64,000 bases of DNA, from the NCBI GenBank assembly GCA_016214035.1, contig JACRPF010000009.1, positions 1 to 64,000 of the forward strand, given 5' to 3'. The notes under the pieces were generated by a model, which saw nothing but the letters and a program-made list of their open reading frames with translations, was not told where the DNA came from and did not search any database. Every line of letters begins with the position of its first letter. Within the stretch, counting starts at the first letter, position 1. Made by a program: the position numbers and the translations under genes. The stretch comes from Spirochaetota bacterium (GTDB lineage: Bacteria; Spirochaetota; Brachyspiria; Brachyspirales; JACRPF01). Positions 18,369 to 27,798 of this stretch are shown here, in pieces.

Positions 18369-18878
18369 ATGACAGACAGGACTGATGCTGCATTCACACG
18401 GCTTACCGGAAAATACGGGCCTATGGTTTTCCGTGTGGCCGCGAATTATCTCGGCAATGATGACGACGCGAAGGATGTCATGCAGGAAGTATTCATCAAA
18501 TTCTCACGTCGATTCCCGGATGCCGATCCCGAAGCGGCGTATTCATCATTGTTCTACCGTATGACTATCAATGCGTCATGCGACCACTGGAGAAAGAACC
18601 GTAAGCGCCGACATGAGCCGATAGACGAGGCTGCGCCTGCCGATACGGAAAGTCCCGAGGCCGCGGAAACACGGAGGGAAGTGCAGTCGGCGATAGCATC
18701 ATTGCCGGAGCAGTACCGCGCGCCGGTGATACTGCGGTACATGGAGGGCAGGTCAAGCAAGGAGATATCGGAAGTGATGCGTATCAGCGTATCGGCGCTC
18801 GATGTGCGTCTGTTCCGTGCGCGTGAGATACTTTCAGAGAAACTTTCACATATACTGACCGCGGGAGGTGCACTATGA
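18369..18878 (+). CDS. ECF-type RNA polymerase sigma factor
   Basis: 169 residues with region 2 (YGPMVFRVAANYLGNDDDAKDVMQEVFIKFSRRF) and region 4 (LPEQYRAPVILRYMEGRSSKEISEVMRISVSALDVRLFRARE); no region 3. GAGG precedes the ATG. The stop overlaps the anti-sigma start (ATGA), tying their synthesis together. Target genes unknown. Confidence 0.95.
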   Translation: MTDRTDAAFTRLTGKYGPMVFRVAANYLGNDDDAKDVMQEVFIKFSRRFPDADPEAAYSSLFYRMTINASCDHWRKNRKRRHEPIDEAAPADTESPEAAETRREVQSAIASLPEQYRAPVILRYMEGRSSKEISEVMRISVSALDVRLFRAREILSEKLSHILTAGGAL

Positions 18879-19648
18879 CATGCCGAAAAGCCGCCGTATT
18901 ACTCGACCGGTACGCAACGGATGAACTCTCCGCACACGAACGCTCGCAGGTGGCGCTTCATCTTGACGGATGCGATGCATGTACGCGGACACTCGCCGGT
19001 ATCAAGACGCTTCGCGGTGTCATCGTTTCAGCGCGTACGGAAACCGCACCGCCAGTTCTTCCCAAGACGCGGCCTGAACAGCGGATGCGCTTTTCATCAC
19101 TGAGGCTGCCGCATTATCTTTCCGCCGCGGCTGTTGCCGCTGCAGCGGTCATTCTGGTGATGGTACTGCCGTCGCGTATGAATGAACGCTTGCCGCAATG
19201 GTTCAACGACACGACGAGAATAAAAGGCACGAATGCGATATACATCTATCTGAAGAACGGTGAATCGCAGACACTCCTTACGAACGGGACGTTTGCGCGA
19301 AAAGGTGATGTTTTTCAAATAGCGTACATCGTTCACCGCGGCCGCTACGGCGTATTGTTCTCAATCGACGGGCGCGGCGGTGTGACGCTGCATCATCCGC
19401 AATCCGCAGGCGAATCGTCGGAACTTGCGCAGAACCGCGAGACCTGTCTCAATCGCGCCAATGAGCTTGATGACGCGCCCCGGTACGAAAAATTCTACCT
19501 CGCGGTTTCTGCAAAAGCGATGGACGCGGCTTCTGTTGTCGTCGTCGCGAAAAAAGCCGCGCAGGATCGTACGCGCGATATCGATACTTCGGTGATATCC
19601 GCATTGAGCAATTGTACTGTTACAACATTCACCCTGAGGAAACCGTGA
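18875..19648 (+). CDS. Membrane anti-sigma factor with zinc finger and DUF4384-like outer domain
   Basis: 257 residues. The N-terminus has the anti-sigma zinc-binding pattern C3, H29-x3-C33-x2-C36 (HLDGCDAC). A single membrane segment (YLSAAAVAAAAVILVMVLP) spans about 80-98. The outer region has GDVFQIAYIVHRGRYGVLFSIDGRGGVTLHHP, resembling the DUF4384 beta domain often found beside caspase-like proteins. It should hold the sigma factor at the membrane until a signal from outside releases it. It lies two bases before the caspase-Kelch gene, so that protein is the obvious candidate partner or output. Confidence 0.85.
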   Translation: MTCRKAAVLLDRYATDELSAHERSQVALHLDGCDACTRTLAGIKTLRGVIVSARTETAPPVLPKTRPEQRMRFSSLRLPHYLSAAAVAAAAVILVMVLPSRMNERLPQWFNDTTRIKGTNAIYIYLKNGESQTLLTNGTFARKGDVFQIAYIVHRGRYGVLFSIDGRGGVTLHHPQSAGESSELAQNRETCLNRANELDDAPRYEKFYLAVSAKAMDAASVVVVAKKAAQDRTRDIDTSVISALSNCTVTTFTLRKP

Positions 19649-19649
19649 T

Positions 19650-22025
19650 ATGAAACTGAAACTCTTCACGCTATTCGCCGTCTCCTGCATATGTCTGTGC
19701 GCAGAGGCTCAGAACGGCATGCGGCGCTTCGGAATATTCGCCGGAGCGAACCGCGGCGGGACGCTGCCGGAACTGGTGTATCCGGTGAGCGACGCGAAAG
19801 CGCTTGCCGAAGTTTTGGTCACACTCGGCGGATTTGAAGACCGCGACACGACCGTGCTCGCCAACCCGACACTCGCTGATTTCAGAAACGACATCGCCGC
19901 GCTGAAAGCAAAGGTGGCCGCCGCGAAAAAAGAGCGATACCGTGTTGAAATGATACTGTATTACTCCGGGCATTCCGACAAGAGCGGGCTGCTGCTTGGT
20001 GATGACGTCTATCGCTACGAAGACCTGAAAAAGGATACTGAAGGCATCGCCGCCGATATGCGTATACTCATACTCGACTCATGCATGTCGGGGATGCTTA
20101 CCACGCTCAAAGGTTCTAGCGCCCGTCCTCCGTTTCTGTTCGACAGCACTATAGATATGGAGGGATACGCCTTTCTGACCTCGTCGCGTTCAACGGAATA
20201 TTCGCAGGAGTCGGAAACACTCGGCGGATCGTTCTTTACCCACTCGCTCATCTCGGGGCTGCGCGGAGCCGCGGACACCATCGTCGACGGGCGCGTTACG
20301 CTTGACGAGCTCAGACAGTTCGCGTCGCAGGAGACAAGCAGAAAGACCGAGAACACAACCGGCGGTGTGCAGCATCCGAGTTACAGTATGCGTGTTAAAG
20401 GGTCCGGTGATGTGGTGATGACCGCGCTCGGCAAACTGTCATCGTCGATCACGCTTCTTGATAATGTGTCGGGACATCTCTATATCCGCGACGATAAGAG
20501 CAGACTTATCGCGGAGATGACGAAGCAGGACGGCAAAGCGATGACCATCGCCGTTCCCGACGGGAGCTATACCGTCACCGCGGAGAAGGACGGGCGCTGG
20601 TATGAGGCAAAGGCCGCCGTGTCGAAGACGAAGCCGTCGTCGCTCGGGCAGAACACGTTCCGGCAGATCCGTTCGCGTGCCGCAACGGCGAAAGGCGTAA
20701 CGGTATCATGCCGCGTGGCGGTACTCGATTTTGTCCCGAAAGGAAACGCCGCCCGCGCCGATGCGAATGTGATGACGGAACTCTTCAGAACCGAACTTGT
20801 CAGCGGAAGATATTTCGATGTGCTTGATCGCAGCAATATGGATGTGCTGCTCAAGGAACAGGAATTATCGAAAACAGGTTGCACTGAAAACACCTGCGCC
20901 GTGGAGATTGGAAAGATATTGAACGTGGACTATATGTTTTACGGTAATCTTATGAAGATGGGCGGTCTCTATTACCTGAACGCGGGTATGATTGATATTG
21001 AAACGTCACGCATCGTACGAAGTGCGCGCGTCAGCATGCGTTCGCTCGATGACTGCACGGCGGTGCTGTCCGATCTGGTGAAGCAGCTTGCCGGTGACAC
21101 GAATACCGCTGCCGGTACGGCGCAGCAGCCGGTCTGGGCCGCAGCCAAAGAGCATGCGCCGTTCTCGGCCCGAAGCGCATTCTCGGCACAGGTATGGAAC
21201 GGACGCATCTGGCTTTTCGGCGGCTATGATGTTGCCGCAAAAAAAACGCTCAGGGACGTATGGAGTTCGGCTGACGGCACGAACTGGCAGCTCGCGAACC
21301 GGAAGGCTGAGTTCTTCGATCGCAACCGGCATGCGGCTGCGGTATTTCAGAACGCGCTCTGGATTGTCGGCGGTTTTCAGGCGAACTCGGGCGGATTCAA
21401 CGGCTCGATGAACGACGTGTGGCGTTCCACCAACGGTAGCAACTGGAGTCAGTATCTCAGAAGCGGCGGCTTTACTGTGCGTGAAGGTCATACGCTCGCC
21501 GTGTTCGCCGATGCACTCTGGCTTGCGGGCGGGTTCTCATTCCGCGAGAATACCAATGATATTATACGCTCGGCCAACGGCAGCAACTGGATTACCATCA
21601 ATGCGGGCGCCCCGTTTCCGGCACGGAGTGAACACACCTCGTTCGTATTCGGCGATTCGCTCTATGTCGCCGGCGGTATCGGCGAAGAAAGAAAACCGAT
21701 GAACGACGTGTGGAAGACGAAGGACGGAAAAAAATGGACGCGGGTAAGTACGGGCCCGTTCACGCCGCGGTACGGACTTTCATCAGCGGTGCTCGGTTCT
21801 GCGGTATATCTCATCGGCGGCAATGACGGGAACGGCGGACTGAACGATGTATGGCGTTCGACCGACGGCGGTACCTGGACGCAGGAAGAATCACCTCCGT
21901 TCACCGGCAGATTCCTTCATTCATCCGTTGCATTTAAGGGAAGGATATGGATCATCGGCGGCGTCGTTGATGAATCCTATGAAAGCGGGTTGAACGATGT
22001 CTGGTATTCGCCGATGGGAAAATAG
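19650..22025 (+). CDS. Exported caspase-like protease with CsgG-like and Kelch domains
   Basis: 791 residues in four parts. A signal peptide (1-20) is followed by a caspase-fold (peptidase C14) domain to about 255 with the dyad His108 (YYSGHSDKSG) and Cys145 (ILDSCMSG). A beta-sandwich of PEGA-like type occupies about 262-345. A CsgG/curli-lipoprotein-like domain runs from about 353 to 480 (RVAVLDFVPKGN, FDVLDRSNMDVLLKEQ, VDYMFYGNL). Six Kelch blades (about 500-791) each end in the pattern N-D-V-W-x-S-x-G-x-W, which should make a beta-propeller. The catalytic residues look intact. It is the third gene of the ECF/anti-sigma operon, with a 1-bp gap. Substrates and trigger are unknown; a role in envelope stress or regulated death is inference. 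Confidence 0.88.
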   Translation: MKLKLFTLFAVSCICLCAEAQNGMRRFGIFAGANRGGTLPELVYPVSDAKALAEVLVTLGGFEDRDTTVLANPTLADFRNDIAALKAKVAAAKKERYRVEMILYYSGHSDKSGLLLGDDVYRYEDLKKDTEGIAADMRILILDSCMSGMLTTLKGSSARPPFLFDSTIDMEGYAFLTSSRSTEYSQESETLGGSFFTHSLISGLRGAADTIVDGRVTLDELRQFASQETSRKTENTTGGVQHPSYSMRVKGSGDVVMTALGKLSSSITLLDNVSGHLYIRDDKSRLIAEMTKQDGKAMTIAVPDGSYTVTAEKDGRWYEAKAAVSKTKPSSLGQNTFRQIRSRAATAKGVTVSCRVAVLDFVPKGNAARADANVMTELFRTELVSGRYFDVLDRSNMDVLLKEQELSKTGCTENTCAVEIGKILNVDYMFYGNLMKMGGLYYLNAGMIDIETSRIVRSARVSMRSLDDCTAVLSDLVKQLAGDTNTAAGTAQQPVWAAAKEHAPFSARSAFSAQVWNGRIWLFGGYDVAAKKTLRDVWSSADGTNWQLANRKAEFFDRNRHAAAVFQNALWIVGGFQANSGGFNGSMNDVWRSTNGSNWSQYLRSGGFTVREGHTLAVFADALWLAGGFSFRENTNDIIRSANGSNWITINAGAPFPARSEHTSFVFGDSLYVAGGIGEERKPMNDVWKTKDGKKWTRVSTGPFTPRYGLSSAVLGSAVYLIGGNDGNGGLNDVWRSTDGGTWTQEESPPFTGRFLHSSVAFKGRIWIIGGVVDESYESGLNDVWYSPMGK

Positions 22026-22204
22026 TACTGTCGTAGTGATGCTATGCGTTTTTGACTGCCGCTACTTCCTGGAAATATCCACAGCAGTCTGCGCCGGGAA
22101 TGCCGCGCGGATTTTATCCCACGTTGCCGATGTATTCGACGCGCATTGACCTTTCGGCAGGAATCATTACCATTGTCAGTATGTACGAATATCAGGAGTG
22201 CAGT

Positions 22205-23023
22205 ATGCGGATTCTCATTGTCGTTTTCGCGGTTATCTACGGCGCGTTCGCCGGATCGATTTACGAAGGAGAATTCCCGCCGGGTATGAAGGCCGCCGTT
22301 TTCAATGAGACGCATCTGCGCCGTGCGCCGCGCGATGACGCGGGGACTGTCATCCGGGCAGTTCAGGCGGGGACCATGCTCACGATCGTTGAGAAAAGCA
22401 ATTCGATTATGTCAAACGGCGATATTTCGTCGGCATGGTACCGGGTGACGGTGAATGACGGCGGCAGGGAAAGCTCCGGGTATATCTGGGGCGGACATAT
22501 CGCGCTTACCTCCGTGCGGCGCGGCGCCGATATCATCGTGATAGGGCTTACGGCGTTTGCGAAAGGCGATTTCGACGCGGAGTGCAGACTGGTGCGCGGC
22601 GGAAGAATCATCAGCCGGCTGGTGTTCCGTCCGCATTACTCCGACTCGGGCGATCCGGGGTCGTATTACTATTCCCTTACCGCATCGCTTTCCGGAAATC
22701 GCGGTGTCGACGGCATTGAAAATATGATTGATGTGCATTGCTGGTTTCCGGCCACCGATTATCCCTACGGCCATATATGGATAGGCATCGCAAAGGATAC
22801 GCTTTATTCTGTCGCGCGCGATACGAGTTTCGAGGAATCCGGTGTCAAGCGCAATCTGCGTTGGTTCATATTTCCCGGAGACCCGACGGGCGAACGCGGT
22901 ATTATCACCCTGGTCGATGTGCGCTCTGTGTTTGACGGAAAGGCGGGCGATTTTACCATGAAAAGCAGCAACCGCTTTCCGTTCCGCTGGCAGAACAACA
23001 CGCTCGTGCCGGTGACAAAATAA
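22205..23023 (+). CDS. Exported protein with bacterial SH3 domain
   Basis: 272 residues. A signal peptide (MRILIVVFAVIYGAFA) is followed by an SH3b domain (about 30-95: FNETHLRRAPRDDAGTVI, ending SSGYIWGGHIAL) and a beta-rich C-terminal part with no recognised family. The start at 22205 is fixed by AGGAG seven bases upstream; the ORF-track start is 51 codons too early. The 180-bp gap before it holds no other gene. It may bind cell wall. Confidence 0.82.
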   Translation: MRILIVVFAVIYGAFAGSIYEGEFPPGMKAAVFNETHLRRAPRDDAGTVIRAVQAGTMLTIVEKSNSIMSNGDISSAWYRVTVNDGGRESSGYIWGGHIALTSVRRGADIIVIGLTAFAKGDFDAECRLVRGGRIISRLVFRPHYSDSGDPGSYYYSLTASLSGNRGVDGIENMIDVHCWFPATDYPYGHIWIGIAKDTLYSVARDTSFEESGVKRNLRWFIFPGDPTGERGIITLVDVRSVFDGKAGDFTMKSSNRFPFRWQNNTLVPVTK

Positions 23024-23053
23024 AATTCCGGTATACATGTCCGGGCCGGCATC

Positions 23054-23082
23054 TTGACGTGACAGGTATGCGGAACTATACT
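23054..23082 (+). promoter_or_regulatory. Promoter of the FAD oxidoreductase gene
   Basis: TTGACG, 17 bp, TATACT, about 95 bp before the ATG, leaving a leader of roughly 90 nt. Confidence 0.65.
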
Positions 23083-23178
23083 ATAGCACATGTCGCGTGG
23101 TGAAAAAGTAACGTGTTACTCATCGGCACGTGATGACGGTGATGCGTATGCAAAGAAACGCTCACCAAAGGTGCTCTC

Positions 23179-24444
23179 ATGAAACATATCAACTTCAGCG
23201 AATCGATTCCGATCAAGGGCTCATATGATGTCATCATCGCCGGCGGGGGTGTTGCCGGTGTGGCGGCGGCCGTCGCTGTCGCGCGTGCGAAAAAGCGTGT
23301 ACTCCTGATTGAGAAGAGCATTATGCTCGGCGGACTTGCCACGCTCGGGCGCATCAATATGTATGAGCCGCTCTGCAACGGACGCGGAAGTCACATACTC
23401 CGCGGCATGGCGGAGGAATTCCTCAAGCTGTCAATCCGCTACGGCTACGACACGCTGCCGGCTGAATGGGCGAAGGGCGAGCCTGCGGCGCCGGTGAAGC
23501 CGCGCTATTGGACGCGTTTTTCTCCCGCCATATTCGCGCTCACGATGACCGAACTCATCTGCGATCACGGCATCGATCTCCTGTATGACAGTGTAGTATC
23601 AATGCCCATCATGAAAAATGGTCACTGCGAGGGCGTTATCGTGGACGGGAAATCCGGACGCGAATTTTATGAGGCCGGCGTCGTAATCGACACTACCGGC
23701 GATGCGGATGTGCTCCACCGCGCAGGCGTGCCCACGGTGCAGGGATACAATTACTTTACGTATATCTCGCACGGTGTTACCATTGAGAGCTGCAAAAAAG
23801 CGGCGGCCTCGGGACGGATACAGGATGCCGATATCGGTTTCTCGGGCGGCCATGCGTCATTGTACGGTCATAATCACCCGGAGGGCATGAAGCGTTTCGA
23901 GGGTACCACGGCGCAAAGCGTCACCGAATTCGTCGTCATGAATCAGCGGGTGCTGCTCGACAAGATAAAAAAAAGCGACCGCGGCACGCGGGAGATTTTC
24001 GCGCTCCCGGGCATGGCGCAGTTTCGCACCACACGCCGCATCGACGGTGAGTACACGCTTCTGGAGACCGATCACTATCGCCACTTCGAAGATTCCGTGG
24101 GTGCCATCAGCGATTTCGACCGGCGCGATTTCCTTTATGAAGTGCCGTACCGCTGTCTCATACGGAACGGCTATGACAATCTGATTACGGCGGGCCGCTC
24201 GGCGTCGGGTGACGGTTACGGGTGGGATGTGCTTCGTGTCATCCCGGTGGCCGTACTTACCGGACAGGCCGCCGGCGAGGCCGCGGTATTGTCGCTTGCC
24301 AGCGGAAAATCAATCACAGATATCGATATCGCCGCATTGCAGCGCAGCATGACCGGCACCGGTGTCCTGCTTCATTTTGACGACAGACTGATACCATCGG
24401 CAGGCAGTGCTGTGGAAGCGACCGAAGATGTAGGACATTTGTAG
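23179..24444 (+). CDS. FAD-dependent oxidoreductase
   Basis: 421 residues with the dinucleotide-binding start YDVIIAGGGVAGVAAAVAVARAKKRVLLIEK and the downstream motifs VVIDTTGDADVLHRAGVPT and ITAGRSASGDGYGWDVLRVIPVAVLTGQAAGEAA, typical of the FAD_oxidored family found in glycan-utilisation loci. Substrate unknown. It lies seven bases before the EEP gene, so the two are probably one transcript. Confidence 0.9.
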   Translation: MKHINFSESIPIKGSYDVIIAGGGVAGVAAAVAVARAKKRVLLIEKSIMLGGLATLGRINMYEPLCNGRGSHILRGMAEEFLKLSIRYGYDTLPAEWAKGEPAAPVKPRYWTRFSPAIFALTMTELICDHGIDLLYDSVVSMPIMKNGHCEGVIVDGKSGREFYEAGVVIDTTGDADVLHRAGVPTVQGYNYFTYISHGVTIESCKKAAASGRIQDADIGFSGGHASLYGHNHPEGMKRFEGTTAQSVTEFVVMNQRVLLDKIKKSDRGTREIFALPGMAQFRTTRRIDGEYTLLETDHYRHFEDSVGAISDFDRRDFLYEVPYRCLIRNGYDNLITAGRSASGDGYGWDVLRVIPVAVLTGQAAGEAAVLSLASGKSITDIDIAALQRSMTGTGVLLHFDDRLIPSAGSAVEATEDVGHL

Positions 24445-24450
24445 CTGCAT

Positions 24451-25242
24451 ATGAAGATAATGAGCTGCAATATACGCTACAGCGGGGCGGATGATAAAGA
24501 GAACCGCTGGACGAATCGAAAAGAGATCTGCGCGGATATTATCAGACGTCAAACACCGGACATTATCTGCTTTCAGGAAATGTGGGAACGGCAGTTTATC
24601 GATTTGACCGGAGAGCTCCCCGGATACGCGACGTACGGCATCATCGAAATGTCATACGGCAGAAATCCCACGAACTGTATTTTCTACCGGTCAGATCGTT
24701 TTGGAGTAACATCGGCTGCGGGATATTGGCTGTCCGAGACGCCGCATGTGCCCGGCTCCCGCTCATGGGGAAGCGATAATGTGCGTCTGGCGAACTGGAT
24801 ACGGCTCAGAGACAGGATTTCGGGAATTGAATTCAGAGTGGTCAATACGCATATCGATCATATCAGTCAGACGGCGCGGGAGAATCAGGCGCGGCTATTA
24901 TGCGAGGATGCGGCCGGCTATCCGGATGAATTTCCCCAGATGCTTACCGGTGACATGAACAGCGATGCACTGAATCCCGCCATCGGTTTGCTCCTGAAAA
25001 ACGGCTGGAGCGATACATATGAGCAGGTCCACGGAACAGCAACTCCGGGATTCACCTATCACGGCTTCAAAGGTCCGGCGTATGAACTCGGCGATACGAC
25101 CGGAAAGGACTACGTGGATAAAATGGACTGGATATTCGTGCGGGGCGCGGTGAATGTTCAAAGTGCCGCGATAATAAAAGATGCGGAGGGCGGCAGATAT
25201 CCCAGCGATCATTATTTCATCTCCGCCGACGTGGAGCTTTAA
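24451..25242 (+). CDS. Endonuclease/exonuclease/phosphatase-family hydrolase
   Basis: 263 residues. The metal-dependent EEP fold is seen in MKIMSCNIRYSGADD, IICFQEMWE (metal Glu), RVVNTHIDHISQTAR, LTGDMNSDA (catalytic Asp/Asn) and PSDHYFI (catalytic His). Such proteins in this context cleave phosphodiesters or phosphomonoesters; the substrate is not evident. No signal peptide. Follows the oxidoreductase gene directly. Confidence 0.88.
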   Translation: MKIMSCNIRYSGADDKENRWTNRKEICADIIRRQTPDIICFQEMWERQFIDLTGELPGYATYGIIEMSYGRNPTNCIFYRSDRFGVTSAAGYWLSETPHVPGSRSWGSDNVRLANWIRLRDRISGIEFRVVNTHIDHISQTARENQARLLCEDAAGYPDEFPQMLTGDMNSDALNPAIGLLLKNGWSDTYEQVHGTATPGFTYHGFKGPAYELGDTTGKDYVDKMDWIFVRGAVNVQSAAIIKDAEGGRYPSDHYFISADVEL

Positions 25243-25263
25243 GCGCTGCGAAGCGCAGGCCGG

Positions 25264-26037
25264 CTAGAGCATTTCTGAAAGTCCCTGCATGATATAGGCG
25301 GGGCGGTAAGCGTATTGTTCAACCGTTTCACGGGTGCTGATGCCCGACAGCACGAGTACGGTATCTATCCCGGATTCAATGCCGGCGAGAATATCCGTGT
25401 CCATGCGGTCGCCGATGATGAGCGTTCCGGCGGGGTCCGCGTTGAGCTGTTTCATGGCGCTTCGCATGATGATAGGGTTGGGCTTGCCCACGAAATACGC
25501 CGTGCGTCCGGTGGCAAGTTCAATGGGCGCCACAAGCGCTTTGGTGGCGGGGATGATGCCGTGCTCCGTGGGGCCGGTGAGATCCGAATTCGCGCCGATG
25601 AGACGGGCGCCGCCGAGCACCAGATTTATCGCCTGCTCAATTTTTTCGAAATTATAGCTGCGTGTCTCGCCGACGACCACGTAGTCCGGGTTGACATTGT
25701 TCATCGCATAACCCACGTCATAGAGCGCATTGATGAGCCCCGCTTCGCCGATGACATACGCGCTGCCGCGTTCCTTCTGGCTTGCGAGGAATGCGGCGGT
25801 TGCCAGCGCGCTCGTGTAGAAGTGTTCTTCGGATATGTCGAGTCCCATGCGGGAAAGTTTTTCCGTGAGTTCACGCGGCGAGCGTTCGCTCGAATTGGTG
25901 AGAAAGAGGAATCGTTTCTTCTCTTGCTGAAGCCAATTTATGAACTCCTTCGCGCCGGGGAGTATTTTATTGCCGTGATAGATCACGCCGTCCATGTCGC
26001 AGATAAAACTGGTCTTTGATCTGATGGCTTCGTTCAT
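25264..26037 (-). CDS. HAD-IIA family phosphatase (NagD-like)
   Basis: 257 residues. HAD motif I is FICDMDGVIYHG with nucleophile Asp, motif II FLTNSSERS, and motifs III/IV VGKPNPIIM and IIGDRMDTDILAGIESG. The cap domain between motifs II and III places it in subclass IIA, like NagD and p-nitrophenyl phosphatases. Expected to dephosphorylate small sugar or nucleotide phosphates in the cytoplasm. Complete and converges with the EEP gene. Confidence 0.93.
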   Translation of the reverse strand: MNEAIRSKTSFICDMDGVIYHGNKILPGAKEFINWLQQEKKRFLFLTNSSERSPRELTEKLSRMGLDISEEHFYTSALATAAFLASQKERGSAYVIGEAGLINALYDVGYAMNNVNPDYVVVGETRSYNFEKIEQAINLVLGGARLIGANSDLTGPTEHGIIPATKALVAPIELATGRTAYFVGKPNPIIMRSAMKQLNADPAGTLIIGDRMDTDILAGIESGIDTVLVLSGISTRETVEQYAYRPAYIMQGLSEML

Positions 26038-26151
26038 CGTTGTGCTTCTTTTCTTCCGGGTTTTGTGAATACAGGTGCTGGCATGGATAGCAGTATACCC
26101 TTCATTGGCGTGTCGTCAAGGCGGGCATTGTGATTGATTTTTCATTTCCGT

Positions 26152-26499
26152 TCATCGTGCCAGCAGGGCGACGCGCGACAGGCAGAGTGATGCGGCCATA
26201 TACGCGCCGATGCCGAGCGATATGCTCGTGATGGGTCCCAGCCGGTTGATGAAAAAATACACGATGACCACGTACAATATCCATGGCGGCAGTGTATACA
26301 GGAATCCCTCAACATATTTCTGCACCGCGCCATTGCCGCCGCTCTGATAGATGAGGATGAACGTGAGTACGGTCATCGACGGGAACTGCGTGATGAATGC
26401 CGCAAGAAAACCGTTCCCCTTCGACCCGAAAAAAACGGACAGCATGACGATGCCGCCCCCGATGAAGAAATACAGGATCATTTTAGCCGCTTCAGGCAT
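26152..26499 (-). CDS. Small inner-membrane protein (GlpM/DUF3147-like)
   Basis: 115 residues with four hydrophobic segments: ILYFFIGGGIVMLSVFF, FPSMTVLTFILIYQS, TLPPWILYVVIVYFFI and SISLGIGAYMAASLCL. The size and pattern resemble the GlpM/DUF3147 family. AAGGAG before 26499 fixes the start; the ORF-track start at 26565 adds 22 residues without a ribosome site. Function unknown. Confidence 0.75.
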   Translation of the reverse strand: MPEAAKMILYFFIGGGIVMLSVFFGSKGNGFLAAFITQFPSMTVLTFILIYQSGGNGAVQKYVEGFLYTLPPWILYVVIVYFFINRLGPITSISLGIGAYMAASLCLSRVALLAR

Positions 26500-26608
26500 G
26501 GTGAATCTCCTTGCACAGAAGATACACATGAACCGCCGCGGAGTCATGCAGGATAGTAATATCATATAGCACGAAAGTAAGGTGGGCGCAGCGTGTTCAG
26601 TGTCTGCC

Positions 26609-27646
26609 TCAATGCCTGCCGCGGCGGAATTCCTCGGGCGTTATTCCCGTGCGCTTCTTGAACACGCGGTTGAAATAGCTGGAATCGCCGTAGCCGAGGT
26701 CGAATGCTATGGATGAAATCTTCATGGTCGTGGTGGCGAGCAGCGCCTCTGCTGCGGCGATGCGCTTGTGCGTCACGTAGTCAACCGGCGTCATGCCGAA
26801 GCACCGCCGGAACTTGCCGATGAGATATTTTTCATGGATGCCGGCCACTTCCGCGAGCGACGCGCCCATGATGCGCTCGTGAAACCGTTCGTCGATGTAA
26901 CGCGCCACGCGCGCCATGCCGGGATCGATGCGGCGTTCCGGTGCTGCGGCATCGATTCCCATGAGCTCCTGGCGCACCGTCCAGAGATATGCGGTGAACT
27001 GCGCGCACAGTGACGCGATGTTCGCGCGTTTCAGGTTCCGTCCGTCCGGCGTTACGATTTTGAAAAACGAGTGGATGAGCTGAAACGACGCGATCACGAT
27101 GCGCCGGTACTCGGCCAGTCCCATGTTCATGAGGCATTCCGCCGGATGATCGCGGTGAAAAAGATCGAGGAGCGGCATGTCCTCGGGGGCGGGCGCCGCG
27201 GCGCTGAGCCCCGCATCGTGCAGCATCTGCGGGAGAAAGGATACGTTGATGCGCCCGAGCACGGCATTGTCGCTGTAGATACGGTGCCGGCGGCGGGTGC
27301 TGATGAACATGATATCACGCTCGGCAACGTTCATCACCTCATCATCAATCTGCGTGCTGCCGTTGCCGTAGAGGATGAAGGTGACCTCGTAGTGATCATG
27401 GAGATGCAGCGCGATGGTGTTCCGGGTGCGGCGGTACGCGGGCATGAACATCGGGAAAAAGCCTATCTCGCGGCCGATATCGGTGTACCGGTAATATTCC
27501 CCGTCGGCGCAGCGCACGATGCGCATGCAGGTGTTTTCGACATCGATAAGCGTTTTACGGTCGGGCAGGGTATACATCGACAGCAGCGATTCGGACGGAA
27601 ATACTGCGGCGGCATATCCCCGGTCAGCAGTCTTGTCATATTTCAT
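26609..27646 (-). CDS. AraC-family transcriptional regulator
   Basis: 345 residues. The N-terminal half contains a cupin sensor (HLHDHYEVTFILYGNGSTQID, then VAERDIMFISTRRRHRI); the C-terminal 100 residues are the double HTH (LAEVAGIHEKYLIGKFRRCFGMTPVDYV and IAFDLGYGDSSYFNRVFKKRTGITPEEFR). The start at 27646 is chosen because a TTGACG/TATACT promoter ends 7 bases before it, so the message is probably leaderless; the ORF-track Met at 27718 lies upstream of that promoter. No enzyme gene is directly coupled. Confidence 0.9.
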   Translation of the reverse strand: MKYDKTADRGYAAAVFPSESLLSMYTLPDRKTLIDVENTCMRIVRCADGEYYRYTDIGREIGFFPMFMPAYRRTRNTIALHLHDHYEVTFILYGNGSTQIDDEVMNVAERDIMFISTRRRHRIYSDNAVLGRINVSFLPQMLHDAGLSAAAPAPEDMPLLDLFHRDHPAECLMNMGLAEYRRIVIASFQLIHSFFKIVTPDGRNLKRANIASLCAQFTAYLWTVRQELMGIDAAAPERRIDPGMARVARYIDERFHERIMGASLAEVAGIHEKYLIGKFRRCFGMTPVDYVTHKRIAAAEALLATTTMKISSIAFDLGYGDSSYFNRVFKKRTGITPEEFRRGRH

Positions 27647-27653
27647 AGGCGTC

Positions 27654-27682
27654 AGTATATTCCGGCCGTACACTCCGTCAAG
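27654..27682 (-). promoter_or_regulatory. Promoter for a leaderless AraC transcript
   Basis: On the minus strand: TTGACG, 17 bp, TATACT, then 7 bases to the ATG at 27646. No ribosome site is present. Confidence 0.6.
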
Positions 27683-27798
27683 CCGTAGCGCGAAGCAGTG
27701 CAGTGTGAAGTATGGCATTTACCATAGAAGCAGGCCCTGTTGCCGTTTGCACGCTCATTTTTTTCAGAACAGTGTCGGCGCTATTTTTGTCGGCGTAA

